A stretch of DNA of 64,000 bases, taken from JADJPO01 sp046330955. Its GTDB lineage: Bacteria; Actinomycetota; Actinomycetes; Actinomycetales; Kineosporiaceae. The translations under genes were made by a program, and so were the position numbers. Under the pieces are notes generated by a model. That model had not been told where the DNA came from, ran no database searches, and saw nothing but the letters and a program-made list of their open reading frames with translations. The first letter of the stretch is position 1; each line of letters opens with the position of its first letter. Where the stretch lies: positions 124,001 through 188,000 of the forward strand of contig JAXLRT010000003.1 of assembly GCA_046330955.1 (NCBI GenBank), given 5' to 3'. This document shows positions 42,825 through 51,408 of this stretch, one piece after another.

Positions 42825-43474
42825 CGGGGGTGCAAGACCAGATCACCGTGCTCCTCGTGGATGATCATCAGCTCATTCGGGAGGGTCTGCGGCGGGCGTT
42901 CGACCGCGCCGGGGACGTCGAGGTGGTCGGTGAGGCGGCGACCGTGGCCGAGGCCGTCGACGCCCTGCACCGGCTGACGCCGGACGTGCTGGTCACCGAC
43001 GTGAAGTTGCCGGACGGCGATGGCATCGTGCTCGCCGAGAAGGCCCGCAAGTCCTCCCCCGCCCTCGGGGTGGTGGTGCTGACCATGTACGCGGGCGACG
43101 ACAAGCTGTTCGCCGCCCTGGACGCCGGTGCCTCGGCCTTCGTCGGCAAGGACGCTCCGGCCGAAGAGGTGGTCGCCGCCGCACGGCACGCCGCGGCCAA
43201 CCCCCGGGCCTTCACCGCCCGCGACCTGGCCGATGCCATGCAGCGGCGGATGAACGCGCCGACCGGGCCCAAGCTCTCCCCACGGGAACGCGAGGTCCTC
43301 GAGCTGCTGGTCGACGGTCTGGCCATCTCGCAGATCGCCCGCCGGCTGTACATCAGTGAGTCCACCGCCAAGACCCACGTGGCGAACATCTACGAGAAGC
43401 TCGGTGCCGGCAACCGGGCGCAGGCGGTCATGGCCGCCGTCCGGCTCGGATTGGTCGAGGGCCAGACGCTGTGA
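42821..43474 (+). CDS. NarL/LuxR-type response regulator
   Basis: A 217-residue regulator. The receiver (residues 9-125) has the acidic pair Asp14/Asp15, phosphoacceptor Asp60 in VLVTDVKLPDGDG, Thr88 and Lys110; the LuxR-type HTH spans about 150-212 (LSPREREVLELL, SESTAKTHVANIYEKL). AAGGAG is 4-5 nt before GTG 42821. Its stop overlaps the Flp pilin start, suggesting that the pilin is in the operon; it may also be a target. Cognate kinase: 41122. Confidence 0.92.
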   Translation: MTGVQDQITVLLVDDHQLIREGLRRAFDRAGDVEVVGEAATVAEAVDALHRLTPDVLVTDVKLPDGDGIVLAEKARKSSPALGVVVLTMYAGDDKLFAALDAGASAFVGKDAPAEEVVAAARHAAANPRAFTARDLADAMQRRMNAPTGPKLSPREREVLELLVDGLAISQIARRLYISESTAKTHVANIYEKLGAGNRAQAVMAAVRLGLVEGQTL

Positions 43475-43620
43475 ACCGCCCGCGGCTGCAGCGGCCACGA
43501 CCGCGCGACGACCAGGGGGCCTCGGCCATCGAGTACGGGCTGATGGTGGCGGCGATCGCCGCCGTGGTCGTGGGCGTGGTGATCGGCCTGAGTTCCATCG
43601 TCCAGGCCGCCGTGCGCTGA
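43471..43620 (+). CDS. Flp-type pilin
   Basis: A 49-residue Flp/Fap-type pilin precursor. The short Arg/Pro-rich leader ends in DDQG, followed by ASAIEYGLMVAAIAAVVVGV; the Gly before ASAIEY is the probable prepilin peptidase site and the Glu-Tyr pair at +5/+6 is diagnostic. The mature protein would be about 33 residues, nearly all one hydrophobic helix. GTG 43471 overlaps the response-regulator stop by 4 bases. No tad assembly genes are seen nearby, so export and assembly proteins must be encoded elsewhere or the pilin has another role. Confidence 0.82.
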   Translation: MNRPRLQRPRPRDDQGASAIEYGLMVAAIAAVVVGVVIGLSSIVQAAVR

Positions 43621-43640
43621 GGGCCGCTCCGCCGCGGACC

Positions 43641-43646
43641 TAGGCT
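43641..43646 (+). promoter_or_regulatory. -10 box of leaderless GT87-like gene
   Basis: TAGGCT ends 7 nt before GTG 43654, a few bases after the pilin stop. Confidence 0.5.
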
Positions 43647-43653
43647 GTCCCCC

Positions 43654-45015
43654 GTGCCGGCCCCTCTCAGCCCCTCCGCGGGGATCATCCGACACACCGC
43701 GGGGGGCCTCGCCCTGGCCGTGGTCACCGGGCTGTCCGCCTACAGCGTGGTGCGGTATCGCCCCGCCATCGTGGCCGGATACCTGGTGGCGGCCGTGGTG
43801 CTCGCCGTCGTCCTGGTCAGGTCCCGTCGGCCTCACCGCTCGGGAGCCGGGCAGGATCGGGAGGCGCGCTGGGGGCCGGCCGCCGCGCTGATCGGCTCGG
43901 GGCTGATCACCGGGTGGGTGCCGGCGTTCACCTACCTCACCCCGGACGCCGCGGCCCGGGTGCGCTGGATCCTCGCCGGGGCGGGCGTGCTCAGCGGCCT
44001 GCTGGTGCTGATCCCGGGTGAGGCCCGGGGACGCTGGACCCCGCGCCGAGCCGCGGACGCCGCCCTGGCGCTGGCGATCATCGGCTACCTCGGGGCCACG
44101 GTGCTGCTGCTGCGCGGTGATCCGGCGCCCGAGATCGACGTCTGGTACACCCTGCAGGGCGCGGCGGACTCGCTGGCTCGCGGCAGGGACATCTACCGCG
44201 AGGTCTGGGTCGGGCCGCCCGGGGTGATGGCCGCCTTCACCTACCTGCCCTGGACGGCGCTGCTGCTCGCCCCCGGTCGATGGCTCGCCGGTGACGTCCG
44301 GGTGGCGCTGACGGCGATCTCGGTACTGGCCGTCCTCGTGGTGCGCGGGATGCACCGACCGGGCCGTGATCCGCGGATCACGGCCGGCGCCGCTGCGCTG
44401 CTGCTCCTGCTGCCCGGCACCGCAACCCAGGTCGAACAGGCCTGGACCGAACCGCTGCTGGCGGCGTGCCTGGTGGTGGCCGTGCACGCAGTTCTCGCCG
44501 GCCGGTGGACCCGGGCCATCCTCGCGCTGGCGATCGGCATGGCCTGCAAGCAGCACCTGGTGCTGCTGTTGCCGCTGCTGGCCGCCTGGCCACGGTTCGG
44601 CGTGCGCCGAGCGATGCTCACCGCCGCGGCCACCGGGGTGGCCGTGCTGCCCTGGTTCCTCGCCGACCCCGCAGCCATGATCGAGGACACCGTGGCCGTG
44701 CTGGTCCGCTACCCGCCGATGCGCTTCGCCGACAGCCTCTACATCGCCGCGATCAACGAGTTCGGCTGGATGCCGCCGTTCTGGCTGACCGGGGTCGTCG
44801 TGCTGGCCGTCCTGGTGGCCGTCGCCGGCTTCCTGCGCCGGCACGACCCCGGGCCGGGGGATCTGCTCTGCTGGGCGGCGCTGGTGCTACTGGTGGCGAA
44901 CCTGGTGAACAAGCAGGCGTTCTACAACCAGTACTGGTTGGTGGCCGCCATGGTGGCGGTGGGTTGGGCGGTGACCTCGGCCACCGAGGCCCCGGTCAGA
45001 GCCGAACGGCCTTGA
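43654..45015 (+). CDS. GT87-like mannosyltransferase-type membrane protein
   Basis: A 453-residue protein with about 10-12 membrane spans. The first large outer loop holds EIDVWYTLQGAADSLARGRDIY, a segment typical of actinobacterial GT87 polyprenol-phosphate-mannose-dependent transferases, which extend lipomannan or similar glycans. Rv2181, the mannosyltransferase at the matching place in Mycobacterium tuberculosis, is of this type. The acceptor here is unknown. Its 3' end overlaps the convergent NlpC/P60 gene by 20 bases. Confidence 0.75.
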   Translation: MPAPLSPSAGIIRHTAGGLALAVVTGLSAYSVVRYRPAIVAGYLVAAVVLAVVLVRSRRPHRSGAGQDREARWGPAAALIGSGLITGWVPAFTYLTPDAAARVRWILAGAGVLSGLLVLIPGEARGRWTPRRAADAALALAIIGYLGATVLLLRGDPAPEIDVWYTLQGAADSLARGRDIYREVWVGPPGVMAAFTYLPWTALLLAPGRWLAGDVRVALTAISVLAVLVVRGMHRPGRDPRITAGAAALLLLLPGTATQVEQAWTEPLLAACLVVAVHAVLAGRWTRAILALAIGMACKQHLVLLLPLLAAWPRFGVRRAMLTAAATGVAVLPWFLADPAAMIEDTVAVLVRYPPMRFADSLYIAAINEFGWMPPFWLTGVVVLAVLVAVAGFLRRHDPGPGDLLCWAALVLLVANLVNKQAFYNQYWLVAAMVAVGWAVTSATEAPVRAERP

Positions 45016-46111
45016 TCAGCCTGCCGTCGAGGCGGGCCGAGGCGATCCGGACGACGTCACCGGTGTGGGGCGCGTGGACCATGAGGCCCTTCCCCACGTA
45101 GATGCCCATGTGGTTGTAGCCGTTGAAGAACAGCAGGTCACCCGGCTGCAGGTTGGACTGGGACACCGACGTGCCCTCCTGGGCCTGCATCGCCGCGTTG
45201 TGCGGCAGCGAGATCCCCGCCTTGGCGTAAGCGGCCATCGACAGCCCGCTGCAGTCGTAGCTGCCGGGCCCCGAGCCACCCCACCGGTAGGGCTTGCCGA
45301 TCTGCGCGCAGGCGAAGTTCAACGCGGCCCGGGCCTGGGCATCGGTGGTGTCGATCCCCACGTCCTCGCAGTGCAGCAGACCCGTCGCGGGAACCTCGAT
45401 CCCGGCGTCGGCGATGGCCCGCTGGTCACCGGAGCCACCCATCTGCGCGATGGCGCGCCGCTGCGAGCCGTCGAGTCGGGCGAGCAACCGGCGCGAGTCG
45501 GCCAACTTGGTCTCGATCTGACGCTTCAGGGCTTGGAGCCGTTTGGTCTCGGTGGCCAATTGGGCCTTCTGATGGCCGAGGTTGGACTGGTCCTCGGTCA
45601 ACCGCCGCTGGGCAGCCACCAGCGCCGCCACGGCCTCGGCCTGGCGCTCGCTCAGGCTCGAGTGCAGCCCACTCGCCGCGAGCGCGGCCTCCGGGTCGTC
45701 GCTCAGCATGAGGCTGACCATCTCGAGATCGCCGGCCTTGTAGGTCTCGGCGGCGAGCTTGCCCAGACCCTGCCGGGCAGCCTCGACCTGGCCCCGCTGC
45801 TGAGCCACACGTGTGGTCGCGGCAGCAGCCATGACCGTGACGCTGGCGAGCTTCTCGCGGGCGCCGTTGTACTCCTCGGTGGCCTGCTCGGCCTCTTCCT
45901 GCAGAGCCGTGACCTGCTTCTGCACGGTCGCGAGATTCGGTTTGGGGGCAGCGCTCGCCCCGGCCACCCCCAGGCCCAGAACCACGACGGCTGTCACCGC
46001 CGTTGTCATCCCCCGCCGCACAGTCAGGTGCAGGGACACTCGGCCTCGCTCCGTTCCTCCGAAGGCCCCCGGCGGCCCGACGGCTCGGTCGTCGTGACCG
46101 GACCGTGACAT
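44996..46111 (-). CDS. NlpC/P60 peptidoglycan endopeptidase
   Basis: A 371-residue secreted hydrolase, matching Rv2190c in position. The signal segment lies around residues 35-54, then long coiled-coil regions (about 59-125 and 155-212), and a C-terminal NlpC/P60 domain with Cys287 in YDCSGL, His334 in HMGIYVG and His346 as the probable triad. It cleaves peptide stems in the wall; the coiled coil probably controls access. ATG 46111 fits a leaderless message (TAGTGT 7 nt upstream) but gives a long n-region; GTG 46039 is a good alternative with a standard signal. Confidence 0.88.
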   Translation of the reverse strand: MSRSGHDDRAVGPPGAFGGTERGRVSLHLTVRRGMTTAVTAVVVLGLGVAGASAAPKPNLATVQKQVTALQEEAEQATEEYNGAREKLASVTVMAAAATTRVAQQRGQVEAARQGLGKLAAETYKAGDLEMVSLMLSDDPEAALAASGLHSSLSERQAEAVAALVAAQRRLTEDQSNLGHQKAQLATETKRLQALKRQIETKLADSRRLLARLDGSQRRAIAQMGGSGDQRAIADAGIEVPATGLLHCEDVGIDTTDAQARAALNFACAQIGKPYRWGGSGPGSYDCSGLSMAAYAKAGISLPHNAAMQAQEGTSVSQSNLQPGDLLFFNGYNHMGIYVGKGLMVHAPHTGDVVRIASARLDGRLIKAVRL

Positions 46112-46118
46112 CGAGGCG

Positions 46119-46124
46119 ACACTA
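46119..46124 (-). promoter_or_regulatory. -10 box of NlpC/P60 gene
   Basis: TAGTGT on the minus strand ends 7 nt before ATG 46111. It also suits a 72-base leader if translation starts at GTG 46039. Confidence 0.45.
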
Positions 46125-46182
46125 GCCGTTTCCGATCAGCGCGCCAAGAAGGGTGCCAGGTGGTGCCCGGAGGCTACCGAAA

Positions 46183-46201
46183 ACGCCTGGTCAACAGGCG
46201 T
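46183..46201 (-). terminator. terminator of the DUF5318-NYN operon
   Basis: ACGCCTG and CAGGCGT pair perfectly around a 5-base loop; on the minus strand TTTT follows directly, making this one of the few classical intrinsic terminators in the window. Confidence 0.65.
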
Positions 46202-46206
46202 GAACG

Positions 46207-46431
46207 TCAGCCGGTTGCTCGTCTCTTCACAGTCTCATCACGGTTGGTTGACGTTCGGCCACCGGGCACGAGGCGCAAAGGGGGCACCAGCCCCGAATCC
46301 GCCAGCACGGCGATCGCCGCGCGCTCGGCGCCGTCCAGTTCGCCGTCGGTCGGCGCGTTCAACATCACGGTCACCACGCAGCTGCCACAAGCCGTCTCGC
46401 GAACCTGACAGGTGTCGCAATCGATGAGCAC
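46207..46431 (-). CDS. small conserved Cys-rich actinobacterial protein
   Basis: A 74-residue protein opening LIDCDTCQVRETACGSCVVTVML, with the CxxC pairs DCDTC and CGSC (written here as separate motifs at residues 4-7 and about 15-18), likely metal-binding. Similar small proteins occur beside NlpC/P60 and NYN genes in other actinobacteria, function unknown. GTG 46431 is chosen because GAAGGAGGG sits 7 nt upstream; an earlier GTG at 46458 would place that site inside the gene. Confidence 0.7.
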   Translation of the reverse strand: MLIDCDTCQVRETACGSCVVTVMLNAPTDGELDGAERAAIAVLADSGLVPPLRLVPGGRTSTNRDETVKRRATG

Positions 46432-46543
46432 GACAAGGCCCTCCTTCGTCTCCGTCACACCGGTGTCGACCGGCGACGGGGACGTTAGGGGCCACCACCG
46501 ACAAGTCCCCGAAACCCTCGAGCGGGCAGCCCTCAGCGGGCGC

Positions 46544-47905
46544 TCAGCGGGCGCTGAGCAGGCGGACCAGGGCCAACGAGGCCACGGCGCGCGCTCCCGC
46601 CCGGCTGACGCCGGAGATCACCTCGCCGTCGGTGCTCACCACCACCACGGGACGGCCCTCCGGCTCGGCTCGCACCAGCCGGCGGATCAGCTCGTCGGCG
46701 TCCATCGGCGGAGCCGAGAACAGCACCCGGACGCCGCGTACCGGCGACACCGCGCCGGCCGGGACGGCGTCCGAACCGTCGAAGCAGCAGGTGATCTCGA
46801 CCCCGGTGCGCGCCGCCAGCGCGGCCAGGCCGTCCAGCAACCGGCGCCGCTGCTCGGCCAGGGCCAGCGTGGGATAGCCGGTCTTGGTGACGTTGTAGCC
46901 GTCGACCACCAGATGGGTCTGCGGTACGGACAGCAGATCGGCGAGCAACCGCGGATCGTCCTCGGAACGGCCGCGCACCAGTCCGCCGGCTCCCCCGGGC
47001 GCCGTGCCCTCACCGCCCGCGGTGGCCCGGGCCGCCAGGTGCTCGGCCACCACATCGGCCGGACGGACCTCGACGGGGGGCAGGGCGAGCTCCCGGCGCA
47101 GCCCGCCGGCGGCCTCGACCACGGCGTCCAACAGCAGCCGCACCCGGGCATCGTCCAGCGCACGGTCCGACCGGGCGACCTGCCGGACGACCTCGGCGCG
47201 TTCCTGCGCCGCGGCGAGCTCCTCACCGAGCCGGGAGACCTCGGCGGCCAACTCCTGTAGGCGGTGCTGATCCTGCTGCATCCGCTCGGCCGCCGCGGAC
47301 TCGATCGCGCGAGCCTGCGCTCGGGCGCGATCGGCGTCCGAACGTGCCCGACGCAACTCGCGGCGCACGGTGGCGAGTTCCTGGTCTCGCTCCGCCACGA
47401 CGGCGGTCACGACCGACAGGTCGCGACGGGCTTGATCGCGTTCGGCCCGGGCGATCTCCGTATCGCGCTCGGCAGCAACCACCGCCGATCGATGGGACCG
47501 GGTCCGATCGCGGGCCACCCAGCGCTCGCGCACCTGGGCGGCCAGCAGCTCCCAGCCGTCGGGACGCGTCAGGAAGAGCCCGACGAGCAGGTCGACGTCC
47601 TCGGACTCGCCGCTCTCGGCGGTGGCCTCGGGTATCACCCCCGGAAGGTCACCCCGCGCCAACAACTCGGCCAGCTCGGGTCGCTCGGCGCGCCACGCCG
47701 CAGCGACCGCCTGCCGGAAGATCACCTCGGCGTCCAGCGCTGCCCGCAGCGCCGGCGCGCCGGCCGCGGCACGTCGCGCGGGGGCGAATGCCCTGACCCG
47801 GCGCAGCGTGACCGGCACCCGATCGGGCTCCAGCTCACCGAGCACCCGTGCCGCCAACGCCGCCATCCGTCGCTGGACCGCCTCGGGTAACTCCGGATCA
47901 CTCAT
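46544..47905 (-). CDS. NYN-domain RNA-binding/nuclease-like protein
   Basis: A 453-residue protein. Residues 1-145 are an unknown helical domain, residues about 145-260 form a long Arg/Glu/Ala-rich coiled coil, and residues about 325-453 form a YacP-like NYN (PIN-fold) domain with VDGYNVTK, CCFDGSDA and VSTDGEVI, keeping the conserved acidic residues of the nuclease site. It probably cleaves or binds RNA. ATG 47905 overlaps the DUF5318-like stop by 4 bases. Confidence 0.82.
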   Translation of the reverse strand: MSDPELPEAVQRRMAALAARVLGELEPDRVPVTLRRVRAFAPARRAAAGAPALRAALDAEVIFRQAVAAAWRAERPELAELLARGDLPGVIPEATAESGESEDVDLLVGLFLTRPDGWELLAAQVRERWVARDRTRSHRSAVVAAERDTEIARAERDQARRDLSVVTAVVAERDQELATVRRELRRARSDADRARAQARAIESAAAERMQQDQHRLQELAAEVSRLGEELAAAQERAEVVRQVARSDRALDDARVRLLLDAVVEAAGGLRRELALPPVEVRPADVVAEHLAARATAGGEGTAPGGAGGLVRGRSEDDPRLLADLLSVPQTHLVVDGYNVTKTGYPTLALAEQRRRLLDGLAALAARTGVEITCCFDGSDAVPAGAVSPVRGVRVLFSAPPMDADELIRRLVRAEPEGRPVVVVSTDGEVISGVSRAGARAVASLALVRLLSAR

Positions 47906-48123
47906 TCCGGTACATCGGTGCGCGGGACGAGCTCGATCTGATCATCGCGGTCGCACCAGCGGCAGCGCACCTGGTCGATCCGTTCGTCCAGCACCGTCTG
48001 TTCCTCGACCCGGCCCTGACCGGCGAGGTCGAGGTGCACGAACTCACGCACCGTCGAGGTGCGGGTGACATCGAACCGGGTCAGGTTGCCGCAGGCTCCA
48101 CACCGCCAGCGAAGATCGGACAC
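47902..48123 (-). CDS. DUF5318-like zinc-ribbon protein
   Basis: A 73-residue protein with CGACGN at residues 8-13 and CRWCDR at about 53-58, together a four-Cys zinc site. DUF5318-type proteins of this length are widespread in actinobacteria; function unknown. GTG 48123 has TAGGCT 6 nt upstream, so the operon with the NYN gene probably begins with a leaderless start. Confidence 0.75.
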   Translation of the reverse strand: MSDLRWRCGACGNLTRFDVTRTSTVREFVHLDLAGQGRVEEQTVLDERIDQVRCRWCDRDDQIELVPRTDVPE

Positions 48124-48129
48124 ATCGTG

Positions 48130-48135
48130 AGCCTA
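48130..48135 (-). promoter_or_regulatory. -10 box of DUF5318-like gene
   Basis: TAGGCT on the minus strand ends 6 nt before GTG 48123. Confidence 0.5.
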
Positions 48136-48228
48136 CCCGCCGAATCGCCGGCTCGGACGACGTGCCGGCCATGGTGCCGGCCACGGCGCCGGACGGGGTG
48201 GCAGGCCATGGTTGTCGTACCCCACCCC

Positions 48229-48234
48229 TAGCGT
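48229..48234 (+). promoter_or_regulatory. -10 box of exonuclease gene
   Basis: TAGCGT ends 7 nt before ATG 48242 and selects this start over one 30 bases upstream. Confidence 0.5.
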
Positions 48235-48241
48235 CGGGGAC

Positions 48242-50053
48242 ATGACCACGATCGACTCCCACCCCGGACTCGGGACGTGGCGTCCGGGCGCCCAGATCAG
48301 CCTCGACGAACTCGGCACGCCGCTGCACGAGACGACCTTCGTGGTGGTCGACCTCGAGACGACCGGGGGCAGTGCCGCCGAGCACGCGATCACCGAGATC
48401 GGCGCGGTCAAGGTGCGTGGTGGGCAGGTCCTCGGCGAGTTCCAGACCCTGGTGAACCCCGGCGAGCCGATCCCTGCCTTCATCTCGGTGCTCACCGGCA
48501 TCACCAACCCCATGGTGGCGACGGCGCCGCGGCTGGGGGCCGCGCTGGCGGCCTTCCTCGAGTTCCTCATCGGCGCCGATGCCGTGGTGGCTCACAATGC
48601 CGGCTTCGACACCACGTTCCTGAAGACGGCCTGCGCCGCGACCGGTCGGGTCTGGCCGGCGCTCACCGTGATCGACACCGTCGGGCTGGCCCGCGCCGTG
48701 GTTCGCGGCGACGAGGCCCGCAACCACAAGCTGTCCACCCTGGCCCGGTTGTTCCGCTCCCGGGTCGAGCCGAACCACCGGGCGCTCACCGACGCCCGGG
48801 CCACCGTCGACGTGCTGCACGCCCTGATGGAGCGGCTCGGATCGCTGGGGGTGACCAGCCTCGAGGAACTGGCCACCGTGAGCACCCGCGTTCCGGAGAA
48901 GACCCGCCGCAAGCGCCACCTGGCCGACGACCTGCCCCACGCCCCCGGGGTGTACGTCTTCCGCGACGGTCGGGGGCGCCCGCTCTACGTGGGCACCTCG
49001 GTCGACCTGCGGTCCCGGGTGCGGACCTACTTCACCGCCACCGAGAAGCGCACCCGGATGAGCGAGATGGTGGCGCTGGCCGAGTCGGTGACCGCGGTGG
49101 TCTGCGCCACGGCCCTCGAGGCACGGGTGCGTGAGCTACGGCTGATCGCCGAGCACGCCCCGCCCTACAACCGGCGATCCCGGTTCCCCCAGCGAGCGCC
49201 GTGGATCAAGCTCACCGCCGAGGCCTTCCCCCGGCTGTCGGTCGTGCGCACGGTGATCCCGGACGGCGCGACCTACATCGGGCCGTTCTCCTCACACCAG
49301 CAGGCCGAGCTCGCCGTCGCCGGGTTGCACGAGGCGATTCCGTTGCGCCAGTGCACCTCACGCCTGCCCCGGCACCCTTCGCCGGCGGCGCGGGCGTGCA
49401 TCCTCGCCGAGATCGGGCGCTGCGGTGCGCCGTGCACCGGTGGTCAGGATGTGGCGGCCTACCGCGCGGTGAGCGATCACGCGGCGCGGGTCCTCACCCA
49501 GGACGCGTCGGCCGTGGTGACCCATCTGCTCGACCGCGCCGCCGAACTGGCCGCGCAGGAGCGCTTCGAGGAGGCCGCACGACACCGTGACCGGTTGCTC
49601 GCGGTGGTGCGGGCGGTGTCCCGCACCCAGCGGCTGGCCCCCCTGGCCACGACGCGCGAACTGCTGGCGGCCCGGCAGGTCCCGGCGGAGCGGGCCGCAG
49701 ACTCGCTCGCTCCGGGGTGGGAGTTGATCCTGGTGCGCTACGGCCGGCTGGCGGCCACCACGACCAGCCCACCGGGCGCCGACCCCCGTCCGTATCTGGA
49801 CGCGTTGCGCGCCACCGGTGAGCAGGTGCCCACGCAGCCTCCCGCACCGTTGCCGGCCGCCCATCCGGAGGAGACCGAGCAGGTGCTGCGCTGGCTCGAG
49901 CAACCCGGCGTCCGGCTGGTCGATCTGGACGGCGAGTGGAGTTGCCCGCGCTCCGGCGCCGGCCGCCACCTGGCCGAACTGAACGCACTAGGCTCGGGGC
50001 CACCGAGCTCAGACCGACCCAGCTCGGGCCGACCGATCAGGGAGAACGCATGA
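48242..50053 (+). CDS. DEDDh exonuclease fused to GIY-YIG (UvrC-like) domain
   Basis: A 603-residue fusion. Residues 30-190 are a DNA polymerase III epsilon-like 3'-5' exonuclease (VVVDLETTG with Asp37 and Glu39). Residues about 225-300 are a GIY-YIG nuclease (GVYVFRDGRGRPLYVG), followed by the UvrC-like region (PQRAPWIKLTAEAFPRL, ILAEIGRCGAPC) and a UVR-like helix (ERFEEAARHRDRL). It lacks the UvrC C-terminal nuclease, like Cho. The same fusion is Rv2191 in mycobacteria; it likely takes part in excision repair. Confidence 0.9.
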   Translation: MTTIDSHPGLGTWRPGAQISLDELGTPLHETTFVVVDLETTGGSAAEHAITEIGAVKVRGGQVLGEFQTLVNPGEPIPAFISVLTGITNPMVATAPRLGAALAAFLEFLIGADAVVAHNAGFDTTFLKTACAATGRVWPALTVIDTVGLARAVVRGDEARNHKLSTLARLFRSRVEPNHRALTDARATVDVLHALMERLGSLGVTSLEELATVSTRVPEKTRRKRHLADDLPHAPGVYVFRDGRGRPLYVGTSVDLRSRVRTYFTATEKRTRMSEMVALAESVTAVVCATALEARVRELRLIAEHAPPYNRRSRFPQRAPWIKLTAEAFPRLSVVRTVIPDGATYIGPFSSHQQAELAVAGLHEAIPLRQCTSRLPRHPSPAARACILAEIGRCGAPCTGGQDVAAYRAVSDHAARVLTQDASAVVTHLLDRAAELAAQERFEEAARHRDRLLAVVRAVSRTQRLAPLATTRELLAARQVPAERAADSLAPGWELILVRYGRLAATTTSPPGADPRPYLDALRATGEQVPTQPPAPLPAAHPEETEQVLRWLEQPGVRLVDLDGEWSCPRSGAGRHLAELNALGSGPPSSDRPSSGRPIRENA

Positions 50054-50334
50054 TCACGGCCATCGTGTTGGTCCAGACCGACGTGAACCGCATCCCCGAG
50101 GTCGCCGCCGACATCGCGGCTCTCGACGGGGTGAGCGAGGTCTACTCGGTCACCGGCGACGTCGATCTGGTGGCCATGGTGCGCGTGCACGAACATGACC
50201 AGCTGGCCGATGTGATCGCCGACCGGATCAGCAAGGTGACCGGGGTCAGCTCGACCCGCACCTACCTGGCGTTCCGGGCCTACAGCCGCCACGATCTCGA
50301 GGCCGCCTTCGCGCTGGGCATGGACGGCGACTGA
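50050..50334 (+). CDS. stand-alone Lrp/AsnC ligand-binding protein
   Basis: A 94-residue protein comprising only the RAM/AsnC effector domain: TAIVLVQTDVNRIPEVAADIA, then SEVYSVTGDVDLVAMVRV. The HTH part is missing, so it cannot bind DNA alone; relatives may modulate full-length Lrp proteins. ATG 50050 overlaps the exonuclease stop by 4 bases. Confidence 0.85.
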   Translation: MITAIVLVQTDVNRIPEVAADIAALDGVSEVYSVTGDVDLVAMVRVHEHDQLADVIADRISKVTGVSSTRTYLAFRAYSRHDLEAAFALGMDGD

Positions 50335-50373
50335 CCGCGCCGACGAGGTCGACAGGCTCGTGACGGACGGCCG

Positions 50374-51408
50374 TCAGGAGGCGCTGGCCTGCACCCAGCG
50401 ATCCAGCACCGCGGCGGCGGCCCCACCGTCCACGGCCCGGGAAACCTCGTCCAGCGCCGTGCGCATCCGCTCACCCAGGACGCCCTGACCGGCACCGTCG
50501 GCGGCCACCACGGCCGCGGCGGCATTCACCAGCACGGCGTCCCGGATCGGTCCCCGGTCCCCCGCCAGCACCGAACGCACCACGCCGGCGTTGTGCGTCG
50601 CGTCACCACCGGCGAGGTCGGCGAGGGTCGCCCTCGACAGGCCCAGATCGACGGCGTCGAGCGAGGTCCGGTGCAGTTGCCCGCCATCCACCAGCCACAC
50701 GGTGGTGGGCGCGGTGGTGGACACCTCGTCCAGGCCCTCATCGCCCCGGAAGATCAACGCCGAGGTGCCCCGCTGGGCCAGCACCCCGGCCATGATCGGG
50801 GCCATCCGCGCATCGGACACCCCGATCGCGGCGGCTGCCGGCTGGGCCGGGTTGGTCAACGGCCCCAGGAAGTTGAACGCCGTCGGGACGCCGAGCTCGC
50901 GACGCGCCACGGCCGCATGACGGAACGAGGGGTGGAAGACCTGGGCGAAGCAGAAGGTGATCCCGACCTCGGGGGCCAGCTCGGCGACCCGCTGCGGGGG
51001 CAGATCGAGCCGCACACCCAATGCCTCGAGCACGTCCGCGGCACCCGACGAGGACGACGCGGCACGGTTGCCGTGTTTGACCACGGTTCGCCCGGTTCCG
51101 GCCACGACCAGCGCGGCCATGGTGGAGATGTTCACGGTGTGATGTCTGTCACCGCCGGTACCGACGACGTCCACGCACCGTCCGGGCACCTCGATCCGGA
51201 CGGCGTGGCGCAACATCGCCTCGACGAGCCCAGACAACTCCTCGACCGTCTCACCCTTGCCGCGCAAGGCGACCAGGAATCCGGCCAGTTGCGCGCTGGT
51301 CGCCTCGGCACTCATCACCTGGTCCATGGCCCAGGCGCACTGCTCGCGGGAGAGATCCTCGCCACCCAGCAGTGAGGCGATCAGACGCCCCCAGGTGATC
51401 GCGCCCAT
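50374..51408 (-). CDS. trpD: anthranilate phosphoribosyltransferase
   Basis: A 344-residue TrpD, joining anthranilate and phosphoribosyl pyrophosphate in tryptophan synthesis. GTGGDRHHTVNIS (about 83-95) is the PRPP loop, KHGNRAASSSSGAAD (about 111-125) and the later GDEGLDEVS complete the family motifs. It is encoded alone among trp genes, as in mycobacteria (Rv2192c), and its ATG overlaps the stop of the upstream receiver gene by one base. Confidence 0.95.
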   Translation of the reverse strand: MGAITWGRLIASLLGGEDLSREQCAWAMDQVMSAEATSAQLAGFLVALRGKGETVEELSGLVEAMLRHAVRIEVPGRCVDVVGTGGDRHHTVNISTMAALVVAGTGRTVVKHGNRAASSSSGAADVLEALGVRLDLPPQRVAELAPEVGITFCFAQVFHPSFRHAAVARRELGVPTAFNFLGPLTNPAQPAAAAIGVSDARMAPIMAGVLAQRGTSALIFRGDEGLDEVSTTAPTTVWLVDGGQLHRTSLDAVDLGLSRATLADLAGGDATHNAGVVRSVLAGDRGPIRDAVLVNAAAAVVAADGAGQGVLGERMRTALDEVSRAVDGGAAAAVLDRWVQASAS

